A DNA stretch of 64,000 nt from Telmatactis stephensoni (lineage: Eukaryota; Cnidaria; Anthozoa; Actiniaria; Isophelliidae): contig JALIZF010001501.1 of the NCBI GenBank assembly GCA_029948255.1, positions 186,001-250,000 of the forward strand. Reading direction: 5' to 3'. Under the pieces are notes generated by a model. It saw only the letters and a program-made list of their open reading frames with translations. It was not told the DNA's origin and searched no databases. Below, one piece after another: positions 12,892-24,120 of the stretch; within the stretch, counting starts at the first letter, position 1; each line of letters opens with the position of its first letter. The translations under genes were made by a program, and so were the position numbers.

Positions 12892-14270
12892 ACTTGGCCA
12901 ATATGATTCTGACATTACGTCAACTAAGGCCCAAATCAGTCTTGTATATTTATAAATACTGGTAATTTAGCTTTAGTATCAGAATTGGATTACATATAAG
13001 GCTAATTCTTTAAATTATTCAATGTAAAAGCTTTAATGAGTCGAATTAATTGGATCAAAAAAAGCTGCAGTCAGTTTTTTTGTAAATACTTCTTATCGTC
13101 CATTTAATCTCCATGATCTAGAAACAGCTAGTCAGTCAGAACACCTTGAAAATGAAAGACTATATATAATCTAGGGCTGATCATTTTTCCAACAATTAAA
13201 TCCTTTTTTGTAGTCCTATATTTAAAATATCAAGCGAATAATACTTGAAAGTCATCGGAAAGCCTTTCTAGAACGTCTAGCAGGAAAGCGTTAGCGGAAA
13301 AAAAGAACAAATTTGAAGCTTTTTATACTAGATAAATACATTTTGAGTCAGTCGACTTGTCTCGGCTTGCAAGTTGAAGTGTCCGACTCCTTGAGAAAAC
13401 ATTCATAACGAATTTGTCTTTTCCTGATGTATCGAGAAAAACATTTCCAAAATAATACTAAAAGGCAAATTGTTTATACGATTTAAAAGACAATCTGTTT
13501 GCAAAATGAAAATTCATCTGCGAAAATGAAAGAAATTCTTCATGTCATGTGCATGAGACACTCTAATTTTTTCAGTTATTAGTCGAGGGTTTCATGACAT
13601 TTGCTATCTCAGTTATAGATAGCATTGAGCTTAGCTTAAAAGACAAAGAGCTCGCCACTTATTAAACGAATGACAGAAGAAAAAGTTGAATTTGAAACGC
13701 GCATTTCACCGAGGAATTGAATTAACGAAAACCTGGAGACAGTGTGTCGAAATGAATCACTTATATTGGTTTGCCCGCCTGAAAGGCGGCGTCAGCTCCA
13801 TTTAAGTGCAGTTTCCATTTTAAGGGTAAAAATTCTGTTGGATTTCGTCGTTTAGAAAGTGGTGAAGGAAGAGAAATGAAATTGTAAATATTTATGAATA
13901 AAAGTATATGTAGAAATGACTTTATATTTGTTGAAATTAGTTCTCTATGAAGTCTTTCCTTTGCTTCTCTCATCTCTCTTTCTTTCAAACCATGGATTTC
14001 TGGCAATTCATATTCGTACGTACATATTTGTAATTCTCAAGAGTTGCCGTTTTCACGACTGCTTATAATTCTTCCTCACATTTATTCATCCTTTCATTCA
14101 AAATCGATTCCTTATAGTAATCTTTATTTAAACACGGGGTGTCTATTATTACAATGATGCTCTTCCATGGAGAGAGCCGTGTACAAATGAGAAAATTTTA
14201 AATGTATATCTATATCTAAACCTAAAAATAATGATTTTTTTTTCTAAAACTGTTATTAACTCTATTATTA
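12892..14270. other. GPCR 3' flank
   Basis: A candidate polyadenylation signal AATAAA lies at 13,897-13,902, which would give a 3' UTR of about 1 kb. No other gene is seen; an 81-codon reverse frame is unsupported. Confidence 0.45.
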
Positions 14271-14274
14271 ACCT

Positions 14275-14352
14275 TCAATTCATTCATTCATTTATTCATT
14301 CAATTTGATTCATTCAATCTATTCAATCACTTCATTCATTCATTTATTCATT
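14275..14352. repeat. Degenerate (ATTC)n repeat
   Basis: Imperfect TTCATTCATTCA and TTCAATC units in a short tract. Confidence 0.8.
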
Positions 14353-14399
14353 TGTTCTGTCCATTCCATTCTATTCACTGGCCTACCATCCCACTCACT

Positions 14400-15995
14400 A
14401 GTTTATTAGTCTTTATCTTCAATTCTTTCTTCCTTTAGATCATTCATCTTCATCTTTGTTGAATAAGTCACGTTTCCTTTTTCCCTCAAAAAGAGAAATA
14501 GATTTTGTGGGCTCTTGTATACCCTAGTTAGTCGATCAACCTTAGCTGAAGACGAAACTTGACGTCCTAAAATCAATTACAAAAACCACATAATTAAACG
14601 GAGCAATAATATTTTTTTGTAGTGGCCTTTGAGATGTGACTCCTTACATTTCCCCAATCATCAGTCCAAGGCATCGGAAATAAGTTATCTCTACGATTTG
14701 ACTTTTGAAAATACGTTTTTCATAAGACCGGAATATTTACATTGCAAATATTAACCTTCGGCAACTCTAAAATCAAACATTTACCATGTGAAAATCGGCC
14801 TTCGAGTTAGATAACTCAAAAAACTCTGGACAAATGGAAAAAACTCCGGCTATTTAACATTTCATTAAAAGACTAGATAACAATTGTTGTGGGTGTTGTG
14901 GGATATCTATGTCGTGGTTTGAATTTTTAGGGCATTGTTTTATTTTCTAAATTCCACTTCCTTTTAGTTTAATCTTATAAAACTATCTAAATACATAAAC
15001 AAACCCCCCATGAAATCCTAAACCTAACCTTAAAACAACTAGAAAATTAAAAACCAGTAGAAAAACACAACATCTACAATGAACGCCGGCGTTCTGCATG
15101 CTTTGGCTTCAATAGCGCCAGGAATAAGTGCGCGCTCGTCATTATGGAAAGCAATCATTTCGTATTCTAAAATGTTCTCCCAGTGTGCCAAACGTAACGT
15201 TTTAGTTAAAAAAAACTTTGGCAGTGAAGGGTTGTCACGTTGTTCTGCATCGTGGGAGATTTTTTCAAGGTGAAACATTTAATTACGCCGACAATTCACT
15301 TCACTTATCTCGTTCTTCCTGTATCTTCATTTCCATGTCGTGTATAAATAAAGTGTCTCATTTAGAAGTCTATAAGGACATTTTTCAGTTCATATCTTTA
15401 TAGAGAATCTAGAGAGACAAAAATGATCCAAGTCACGTTCGATCGAGCTTCCTGCTCTTGTATATCGGGCGTGTGTTCTCAATGACAACTCCTCTGGAGC
15501 CAACACCTAATTAAAGACAGACTTCATTTTAATTACAGTTATTACCTCTTCACGATGACAATTTTGATTATCTCCTCACACTTGCTACACCTTAATTTCT
15601 GCAGCTATAAGAGCTTCTTACAACGGACCTTTTTATGACAATGTTCTAATGGACCAAGAGATTTCAACTGATTGATTCCTTTATCGAAAATTAATTATTT
15701 ACGATACGATGGTCTAATGTTCGGATTTCTGTATAAGGTCAGGATATTTCAGATACCAGCTACAAAACTGACATTTTATCTTATGCCTATAGATTCAAAT
15801 GGATTCAAATGAAATTATAGCAACCCTTGGATCAATTTAATCAGTTATTTTCCATTTTTCCTCTTATCTTATCTTGTCTTGTCTTCTCCTCTCATCTTCT
15901 CTTCTCTTCTCTTATATTTTATTTCAATTTCATCTCTTCTCTTCTATTCTCTTGTCCTTTCATATCACTCTTTCCTTCCCTTTTCTTCTAGCTCC
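14400..15995. other. Intergenic, nothing recognised
   Basis: AT-rich sequence with overlapping short open frames on both strands near 15,040-15,400 that resemble no family. From about 15,850 it becomes pyrimidine-rich (CTTCT, TCTTGTC) leading into the minisatellite. Confidence 0.45.
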
Positions 15996-16003
15996 TCGTC
16001 CCC

Positions 16004-16157
16004 CTCCTCTTCTATTCTTCCTCCACTCCTCTTTTATTCTTCCTCCACTCCTCTTTTATTCTTCCTCCACTCCTCTTTTATTCTTCCTCCACTTCTCTTT
16101 TATTCTTCCTCCACTTCTCTTTTATTCTTCCTCCACTTCTCTTTTATTCTTCCCGCT
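16004..16157. repeat. 22-bp pyrimidine minisatellite
   Basis: About seven copies of a 22-bp unit TTCCTCCACTCCTCTTTTAT with a C/T variant in later copies. Open frames across it are compositional. Confidence 0.93.
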
Positions 16158-16517
16158 ATTACTCACCAACATCCAGCTGTATTCTGTTTCCTTCATCTTT
16201 TCTTCCGGTCCCTTCATGTCTTGTCATATCTCGACCTAGCCGTTTGTTTTCACTTAACCAAACAATGTGTTTTACTCTGTCTTTTGTGAGATAAAGCCTG
16301 AGACATTCTAGAAATTTTAAACTTATCTTTACATCGAATTTTGATAGTTAAACAAATAGCAAAATAATTGAGAAATGAAGGTACAGACACTGAGCCATTA
16401 ATCATCTCTAAAACAATAACTTTCACATGCATTTTTAAGACTTTTTTTCATTCGGAGAAATGAAACTAAACATGAACTAAAACTGAAGAAATCAAGCTCA
16501 GAGTTTTGTCTTAGCTA
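16158..16517. other. Intergenic, nothing recognised
   Basis: Unique-looking AT-rich sequence between a minisatellite and a MITE. No feature supported. Confidence 0.4.
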
Positions 16518-17346
16518 CACTGAAATTTTTGCTCGTTTCCTATGATAGGAAATATCTAGGAAATTGCATTTTCCTATGATAGCCGGAACTGGACAAAATG
16601 TTTCCAAGGTATTTCCTACCTTTTCGTTTTCCTACGATAGGAAATATCTAGTAAATATGTAGTAAAGTGTATTCCCTATACATTTTGTCCAGTTCCTGGG
16701 AAACTAGCTTATAGCGTTGCTTGTAGCTAAAGGAACTTTCGACGTTAAATATAGAGCTTTACTTTTTTACCTTTCCTATCATAGGAAAATGCAATTTCCT
16801 AGATATTTCCTATCATTGGAAATGAGCAAAAATTTCCAATGCTACTTCTACACTCTATCCCCAATAAATTTGATAAACTCTCTGTTTTTACTCCGTTCTC
16901 CTACCTTAGGTAAAAGAAAAATCCAATGCAGGCTACATTTACAGGCTACATTCACAATAGTACGAATAAATGTTAAAAAGGACATCTTTTTTGCTACCAC
17001 TTGAAATTTTTGCTCATTTTCAATGCCAGGAAATATCTAGGAAATATCTTGGAAATTGCATTTTCCCATGATAGGAACTGGACAAAATGTAGGAAAATAT
17101 TTTCCTATACCTATTTCCTAGATATTTCCTATCATTGGAAATTGAATTTTCCTAGATATTTCCTATCATAGGAAAATGAAAAGGTAGGAAATATCTAGGA
17201 AAATGCAATTTCCAATGATTGGAAATATCTATAGGAAATATGTAGGAAAATGTATTTTCCTACATTTTGTCCAGTTCCTATCGTCATAGGAAAATGCAAT
17301 TTCCTAGATATTTCCTATCATTGGAAATGAGCAAAAATTCACAGTG
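16518..17346. mobile_element. TA-flanked palindromic MITE composite
   Basis: The left end CACTGAAATTTTTGCTCG and right end GAGCAAAAATTCACAGTG are inverted repeats, flanked on both sides by TA (16,516-16,517 and 17,347-17,348) as expected for Tc1/mariner-type insertion. The interior is built from repeated palindromes such as TTTCCTATGATAGGAAA, with AATATCTAGGAAA and GGACAAAATGT motifs. A second left-like end (CTTGAAATTTTTGCTC at about 17,002) and a second right-like end (GAGCAAAAATTTCC at about 16,823) suggest two related copies around a roughly 150-bp spacer. No transposase is encoded. Confidence 0.85.
16702..16774 (+). mobile_element. SINE 3'-end fragment inside the MITE
   Basis: CTTGTAGCTAAAGGAACTTT followed by CGACGTTAAATATAGAGCTTTAC closely resembles the 3' end of SINE copy B near 35,470-35,510. 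It interrupts the palindromic pattern of the MITE. Confidence 0.55.
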
Positions 17347-17399
17347 TACGTTGAGTCCTCGCGTCCACATAAAGACGACGTCATCTTTAGTGTAATAAA

Positions 17400-17822
17400 A
17401 CGCTGTCATGTTCACAGCAAAAACGGAGAAGACAGATGCGTTTTCAATTTTATCTGGTTTGGTGTGGATGTAGCTTTAGTGCAGAGCTAGGGTCAAAACG
17501 TATCGAAAAATATGCGTTTTCAAACGACAATAAATCAAATTAGTTAATTTAATTGTTTTTTTTCTTTTTAGGCTTTTTACTGTACTTTATATAGGGCCTC
17601 TATTGATAATAGCGTATTCATAAGTTATATGTATTGCTGAATGAGTCACCCTATTAAAATAAAGGTATTTATCTTTCTATCTATTAATTTTATTATTTTA
17701 TCCGCTTTTCAAGTAGATGTCTATGATAAAGACGATAAGAATGACTCATTGAAAAGTCTGTACTAAGCATTGTAGATTTTATTTTTCGGACTCATCACGA
17801 CTTCGGGCACATAATGTTTGCA
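17400..17822. other. Intergenic with LINE-tail-like sequence
   Basis: Near 17,658 AATAAAGGTATTTATC is followed by TTTCTATCTATT, a second AATAAA-plus-short-repeat arrangement. No gene. Confidence 0.4.
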
Positions 17823-17904
17823 AAATAAAATGTATTGTATTGTATTGTATTGTATTGTATTGTATTGTATTGTATTGTATTGTATTGTATTGTATTATAT
17901 TGTA
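17823..17904 (+). mobile_element. LINE 3' tail with (TGTAT)n microsatellite
   Basis: AATAAAATGTATTGTATTG runs into about 14 perfect TGTAT pentamers. The preceding sequence has no recognisable RT. Confidence 0.7.
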
Positions 17905-18317
17905 GTTCAACAACACTGGGTTGCCTAGCAACACAACCAATCAATCAATTCATTCCTCACTGTGCCCCTCTACTGGAGTAGGCTAAGACTTTGCAAGATT
18001 GTGGAGAGTTCTACTAAAATTAACATGGTTTTCTGATCGCATCTTTATCAGCGTATAGTGCATATATGGGGCGCTTTAATTCCTGAGATGATGTCATCTA
18101 TTAAATTGCCATAAATCCCTTATAACTAACAGGCATACAGCTCAAATGAGAAAATATTGCACCAGTCATATATTCACATACTGTGGAATGCATGGATACT
18201 GTTAACTTGGAGCTAGGTGTGATGTCCACTTTAACTAGTGTCTGCCTTGGCTGACCACGCTTCAAGTTCTTCTTTAAAAGTCACTTTTTCATATATCACT
18301 TATATCCTTATATCTGG
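17905..18317. other. Intergenic, nothing recognised
   Basis: About 400 bp of unique-looking sequence without coding potential or recognisable repeat. Confidence 0.4.
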
Positions 18318-18319
18318 TA

Positions 18320-18399
18320 GTCTCCCTCGCAGCCGCTCCTAGTGTCGTCACGCAAGGATTCCTCTGCGTGACGACACTAGGAGCTGTTGCGAGGGAGAC
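18320..18399. mobile_element. 80-bp hairpin MITE with TA duplication
   Basis: A near-perfect inverted repeat from GTCTCCCTCGCAGCCGCTCC to GGAGCTGTTGCGAGGGAGAC, with the inner arm AGTGTCGTCACGCA / TGCGTGACGACACT. TA flanks both ends (18,318-18,319 and 18,400-18,401). The same outer arm occurs at 41,397-41,449. Confidence 0.88.
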
Positions 18400-18759
18400 T
18401 ATATATCTGGGGTTTTGATACCGTCTCGTTCTGACGTTCGTTAGACTAAAGAAAGCGAATAAAAAACCCTGTACCCCAGGGTATCTATAACTAGATTTTG
18501 AATGTATCTATTCCACAAATTTCAACAAAAATATATTTTTAAATAAAAGCAAACTGATTTCAGCCATTTTAGTTTTTTGTTGTCATGGCAGCAAAAATGA
18601 AGCTGACGAAGCTGAATGCGACATAAATCAAGATTTTCATCAAACACCAATTACTGGTGCAAAAATTATTTTTATTAGTCGTTATGTGGATTAAATGTTC
18701 CATTCGTCGAGTGAAAAATATCGTATCATGGTCAGGACAAAACTACTCTGAGACACCTT

Positions 18760-19075
18760 AACAACAACTTGAACGCTATTTGCACAAGAGTACCCGACGA
18801 GTCACTTGCTCAAATCGCCGCAAAACAGCTCAAAAACACATTGATAACATTCCATTCATACTTTAGACGCAAAATTAAAAGTTGCTGGGAAAAAAATATC
18901 CGCTCCACATTGCCAGCCAGATAAAACCCAAAACGTTATGCTCCCCAGCCAGGCATTCGGAGTATCATTTTTTTACCAGCCAGAAAGTCGTGTATGGCTT
19001 GCCAGGATATTTGCCAGCCAGCAAGCTCTATGCAACTTCCAGTTTGCTAGCCAGGAAAATTTAAAGTTTGCACAT
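18760..19075. repeat. CCAGCCAG-type dispersed repeat, copy 1
   Basis: Contains ATATCCGCTCCACA and several CCAGCCAG motifs spaced 40-70 bp apart, plus GAGTACCC upstream. An inverted relative lies at 31,268-31,460, sharing the same order (GAGTACCC, ATATCCGCTCCACA, CCAGCC blocks). Class unknown. Confidence 0.65.
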
Positions 19076-19242
19076 TTTTACACAATCATCGGCATTCAAT
19101 AAAGTGGCAAAGAAAAGAAACCATTTAATGAAATATTGAATGTTTACTAGACGTTCATGTGGTCCTCTTTGTTTTACACGTTTTTGGGGACTTTAAAATG
19201 TCAAGACCTCTGTGGCTTTCCATTTTCAATATCTATGTCATT

Positions 19243-19271
19243 TGGCCAGGTTGGTCGAGCGGTTTAAGGCG
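19243..19271 (+). mobile_element. tRNA-Leu-like 5' half (SINE head, interrupted)
   Basis: GCCAGGTTGGTCGAGCGGTT followed by TAAGGCG matches the acceptor/D-arm half and A box of a eukaryotic tRNA-Leu/Ser. The sequence then passes abruptly into a different repeat. The missing half may be at about 19,690-19,735, where TAACCTTAAGTTTGAATCCC looks like an extra arm plus B box. Confidence 0.5.
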
Positions 19272-19612
19272 GTGTTACACGAAACGATTTTTAACGACGA
19301 TTTTCAGCGCAACGGCGTTGCGTTAAAAATCTTTCTCGTGTAACATGACACTTGGAACGATTTTCCTTGCAATTTTCGCTTCGGCAACGCGTTGCGAGTT
19401 TTTAAATCCAAGTCAGAAACTCGCAACGCATAATATTGCAAGTTGTTGCAACGTTTCGCGGAAAATCGTCGTTAAAGGCCCGGTAATACGAGCAACAAAA
19501 TCGTGCAACTTGTCGCGCAACAATGTTGAGTTGCAAGTTGCAGAGCAAATGTTGCTCGTATTACCACCCCGAGCGCAACAAATTTTCTTTGTTGCATGAA
19601 GTAAAAGCACTG
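19272..19612. mobile_element. GCAACA-rich MITE-like repeat
   Basis: Contains GGCCCGGTAATACGAGCAAC near 19,478 and GTTGCTCGTATTACC near 19,551, an inverted pair also seen at 39,675-39,933. The outer part has GTGTTACACGAAACGATTTT and CTCGTGTAACATGACAC, a further inverted pair. This suggests nested palindromic elements. Confidence 0.7.
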
Positions 19613-20235
19613 TCTACTTCGTAAAAGGTAAAAACATTTAGCAAACGAAAAGTAAAAATTCATAATTTAAAAGAACCAAATATTGTTCATTGCAGTTGCC
19701 TCTAACCTTAAGTTTGAATCCCACTGTAGCGTTGGAACTGAAAATTAATACAAAATACCAATCAAATCTGGAGTTCACCTGAATCCTTTTCGCGATAAAT
19801 CAATAGTATTTTAGGTGTTATGTAAAATACCATTCAACATTATATGCCCGCATTTACATGTTACAAGCTTGTAGGTCCTATGTGGTTAATTTAAGCATAT
19901 ATAGCAACATCTCTAAACCAATAGATAAATTGATAATCATTACATTCCAACCTCTCTCCTTTTTATTTTCCCATTTTATCACGCTTGGTAATTGTATCTA
20001 ATGATGTTAACCATGCATTCAGAGTAGGACGGAGAAAAAAAATGTGTAATTCAAGCAAAGCTTACGTAAAACAGAAAAGAAATAGGTCACTTACGTGGAG
20101 GCTTCGTAACCAGTGTCTCGATTTGTTGAAACACCACTCATGGTATTTTTAGAAAAAAATTCTGAAAAGATCAAGAGAAAATTTCTATCAATAAAATTCA
20201 TATTTGATAAAAATTGAAATAAAATATGATTCCGT
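19613..20235. other. Intergenic, nothing further recognised
   Basis: Besides the tRNA-like 3' half near 19,700 I see only AT-rich sequence. Confidence 0.4.
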
Positions 20236-21205
20236 AAGCGACCATTCGCCTCAAAAGTTTCGCAAAACTGAATTTGCAAAGTTTCGAAGCAAAGGCCATC
20301 TGCCTATCGACCATTCGCCGCAAAAGTTTCGCAAAACTGAATTTGCAAAGTTTCGAAGCAAAGGCCATCTGCCTATCGACCATTCGCCGCAAAAGTTTCG
20401 CAAAAGTGAATTTGCAAAGTTTCGAAGCAAAGGCCATCTGCCTATCGACCATTCGCCGCAAAAGTTTCGCAAAACTGAATTTGCAAAGTTTCGAAGCAAA
20501 GGCCATCTGCCTATCGACCATTCGCCTCAAAAGTTTCGCAAAACTGAATTTGCAAAGTTTCGAAGCAAAGGCCATCTGCCTATCGACCATTCGCCTCAAA
20601 AGTTTCGCAAAAGTGAATTTGCAAAGTTTCGAAGCAAAGGCCATCTGCCTAAGCGACCATTCGCCTCAAAAGTTTCGCAAAAGTGAATTTGCAAAGTTTC
20701 GAAGCAAAGGCCATCTGCCTATCGACCATTCGCCGCAAAAGTTTCGCAAAAGTGAATTTGCAAAGTTTCGAAGCAAAGGCCATCTGCCTATCGACCATTC
20801 GCCGCAAAAGTTTCGCAAAACTGAATTTGCAAAGTTTCGAAGCAAAGGCCATCTGCCTAAGCGACCATTCGCCGCAAAAGTTTCGCAAAAGTGAATTTGC
20901 AAAGTTTCGAAGCAAAGGCCATCTGCCTATCGACCATTCGCCGCAAAAGTTTCGCAAAAGTGAATTTGCAAAGTTTCGAAGCAAAGGCCATCTGCCTATC
21001 GACCATTCGCCGCAAAAGTTTCGCAAAACTGAATTTGCAAAGTTTCGAAGCAAAGGCCATCTGCCTATCGACCATTCGCCGCAAAAGTTTCGCAAAAGTG
21101 AATTTGCAAAGTTTCGAAGCAAAGGCCATCTGCCTAAGCGACCATTCGCCGCAAAAGTTTCGCAAAAGTGAATTTGCAAAGTTTCGAAGCAAAGGTCATC
21201 TATCT
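20236..21205. repeat. 69-bp minisatellite, about 14 units
   Basis: The unit has GACCATTCGCCGCAAAAGTT, TCGCAAAAGTGAATTTGC, then AAAGTTTCGAAGCAAAGGCC and ATCTGCCTA. It repeats every 69 bp, with 70-bp units at the three places where TATCGACC is replaced by TAAGCGACC. Because 69 is a multiple of 3, several frames stay open for 60-200 codons on both strands. These are not genes. Units differ mainly at an AAACTG/AAAGTG site and a CCGCAA/CCTCAA site. A diverged extra unit follows at about 21,206-21,270. Confidence 0.96.
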
Positions 21206-21270
21206 AACTAACATTGACAACAAAAATTTTCAAAAGAACTTTGCAGAGTCTCGCAGCAAATGTCTTCTAT

Positions 21271-22334
21271 CTTTTACTGGTGTCTGTGTAGGCTATACCA
21301 ATGCGGCTCCCATACGGCCAAATGATTTCGACAACCTGAAATGAGTGCTAGCTTGATTTGAATCGTTAGCAGGGTTACTGTTGAGATAGACACTCAGTTC
21401 AGTATTGCCCTTTAAACATAATGTTATTTAATTAAAATTCAAATAAATAAGTTCCAGTTCAAACAAATTAAACTGCTGTTGGAATCGTCAGGGAGAGGTT
21501 TTTCCGGTTACAACAGTCAAAAGACTATATAATCTTTTTCTAAGGTAGAATGCCAAAATTTTACCGTTGTTCGTAAAATCTTGTTGATATTTCAAGGTTC
21601 TTTTTGCCTTTAGAGATATGGTAAAACACTCTGTGAATACAACCAAATGGTCTTGCGAGAAGAAAACGAATACATACAGTTCTTGAAATATCACCAATCT
21701 TTTTATTCCAAACATGTTTCGGCAGCGTCACACTGACGTACAAGAATAGGTGTACAAGAATATCTATAAAATATACATAAAGCGCAGCCTCTTTTAATAT
21801 CAGTAGAAAGTCCGTGAGTGAATGCCCAAATCAGAGATAACAGTATTGAAGTAACTTAATAATTTCCCCAAGAAAACGTTAAAGATTGAGAGCAAAGCTA
21901 AGGGCCTGTTTGCACTACAACGAAATACTTTAGGTGTATTCAAAACTTAACACTTAGGCATAGTGCAAACAGGTACTTACAAAAACTGCTAATATTTGGG
22001 TAAGCAATTTTCAAAGGAGTTGTCATCTTGTTTGCAAAGCCAATTAGGTTATAGCGGTAAATTAGTTTCCAACCGGTGACTAAAATAATTAATTGTTCGC
22101 GATCGAGCATTACATAAGATTTAAGAACAAGAAAACAACCCAAGGGGGTGCGCTTTAGTTAGTTAAGGGTCCGTCCCATAACCAACGAGAGGATAAGAAA
22201 TAATCCTGGTCTGTCAAGATGTTGACCTTGGAGGTCATGCTTCAAAATTCATCATCATGCACCAACAGAGCAACACGAGCACTCTACATACAGTAACATT
22301 TCGTTTATTGTAAACACAATAAACATATAATGAC
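21271..22334. other. Intergenic, nothing recognised
   Basis: AT-rich sequence. Near 21,700-21,740 CCAAACATGTTTCGGCAGCG then GTCACACTGACG recalls a motif near 4,555-4,590. No gene. Confidence 0.4.
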
Positions 22335-22470
22335 TCTTAATTTTGAATCCTACATCTTTATTTCGGTTGTAAAAACTTCTATTTTGCCGGCCGTCTTGTT
22401 TTGAAATGTACCACAAACAGTGAGTTGGTGGGTAAACGAACACCTAAAGGAATGTTACAAAAAGCCTAGT
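22335..22470 (+). repeat. Direct duplication, copy 1
   Basis: TTTTGAATCCTACATCTTTA, GTAAAAACTTCTATTTTG, GGCCGTCTTGTTTT and GGGTAAACGAACACCTAAAG recur in the same order at 23,912-24,075. The two copies lie about 1.57 kb apart in the same orientation. Confidence 0.85.
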
Positions 22471-23911
22471 GAAAACACACTCCACTGTATCCTGGCATGT
22501 AGCTTTGTGTTTTACATTTCTAGAGCTGAGTTTGGCCTTCCAAAAAAAAAAACCCAAAAAACCCCCAGAAAATATGAAAAATTTAACATACACATTGATT
22601 GGTATCCATCGGATTTTTTCTGGAACATGTCAACTGTATGTGAGTCGTAGGCAACCTACCGCCTTGTATCTTTACCCTTCTGGCGCGAAAAATACTACAA
22701 TAGGTTAGTTGACAGATATCTGCCAGATTAGTAAACAAAAGACAACCAGAGAACTGTTCTCAGAACAGAAGTGAACAGAACCTACAGAAAGTTATAAAAG
22801 AAAATTGAATTCAACGGTAACCCTGTTTTAACTGACAATAAATGTTTTAGGACCTGATTATATAAACCAGGTTGGGCCAGTAAGCTGGCTGACTTCTTTT
22901 GCTTTTTGGTCCCAAGGGAAAAAAGCCCTTAGTGAAAACTTTGAGAAAGTTACACTTCTTGTTTTCTATATCAAAGTTGTCCCGTGCACAAATACCATAC
23001 AAAAAATCCCTGGAGAAGCATGTGACAGAAAAATTGAACGAATTTCACGTTTTGTTCAAAATCTGACAAGAATTTCAGTGGAGGGAGTCGCCTTTTGCTA
23101 CATGCCGGTGTATCAATGCTTGACACATCAAAAGAAAGCAAGTGGCGGTATGTTTTGGAACTCCGGAAAGCCTTGAACAGTGCGTTCACATTGGGACTTC
23201 TAAGCCGCTTTGCTCATAAAAGTACTTTGCTAAGTGGCTTTTCCAGTGTGAACGCTTTTTGGACATTTTCGCTAAGCCGCTTTTCAATGACCAGTTTGTG
23301 GGAAAATAGGCCGGAAATGTGATAAAACTCAATCCACTGAAAACTAGGTTTGAAACCGGTCGTGGTTGCTAATGGTGTTATTCTTGACGGTTTTTCTTTG
23401 CATATGTCAATCAATCGATGACCTTAGGTCAAAATTTACTTGTTGGATTTCATTTCACTTCTACCATCGCAGATTTACTCTGGTGATACCGTCACAGTTA
23501 CCTTGAAATCGACAGTAGTCGACAACTATGAATAATAGAGTCTAAAATGGAAGTTCAAAATAAACTTAAGAGCTGTTTGACCAGATATTTTTGTGTGTTG
23601 ATGACAGACAGCAAACACTCCAGGCAGTGAAACTGGCCGGCTACTAGCTTGAAAGTTCGTAGTCTGAACGCAAATTTTTGTTAAGCGGCTTTTTACTGGA
23701 AATCGATGACAGACAGCAAGTGATAAATAAACACAAAAACCGGCCTAAGTCGATCGAAAAAGGTCTAATGTGAACAGGCCGGAAAAAGCACGCAAACTCA
23801 GTGACAGATATCTGTCACATTATTTAGTTAATGTTTGTTAACTAACAGACCATCCTACAATCGTTTTCAGTTGAAACCGCAGATAACAATCATGTACTTA
23901 AAAGAATGACT
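22471..23911. other. Sequence between the direct duplicates
   Basis: No recognisable protein. It contains the palindrome GACAGATATCTG near 22,711 and again near 23,800. AAGCCGCTTT-type motifs occur at 23,201-23,283 with inverted counterparts near 23,687, suggesting a degraded mobile element. Confidence 0.4.
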
Positions 23912-24120
23912 ACATTTTGAATCCTACATCTTTATTTCTTGTTAAGGGTTGTAAAAACTTCTATTTTGACGGCCGTCTTGTTTTAAAATGAAAGTTACAA
24001 CACCAAAAACACAACTGCAAACAGTTGGTGGGCGGGTTGGTGGGTAAACGAACACCTAAAGGAATGTTACCGGAAATGTAGCCCGGCATGAGCTTTGTGT
24101 TTTTAAATACATTTCCGGAG
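23912..24120 (+). repeat. Direct duplication, copy 2
   Basis: Matches 22,335-22,470 with small insertions. It extends into a GGAATGTTAC...GAGCTTTGTGTTTT stretch that has its counterpart just after copy 1. Confidence 0.85.

Noticed and set aside
20236..21205. Possible CRISPR-like array
   Set aside because: Contiguous tandem units with no unique spacers, in animal DNA; a minisatellite explains everything. The same applies to the 138-bp array.
20198..21211. Several overlapping open frames of 80-206 codons on both strands
   Set aside because: All arise from the stop-free 69-bp tandem repeat; the translations are the same 23-residue unit repeated, with no family resemblance.
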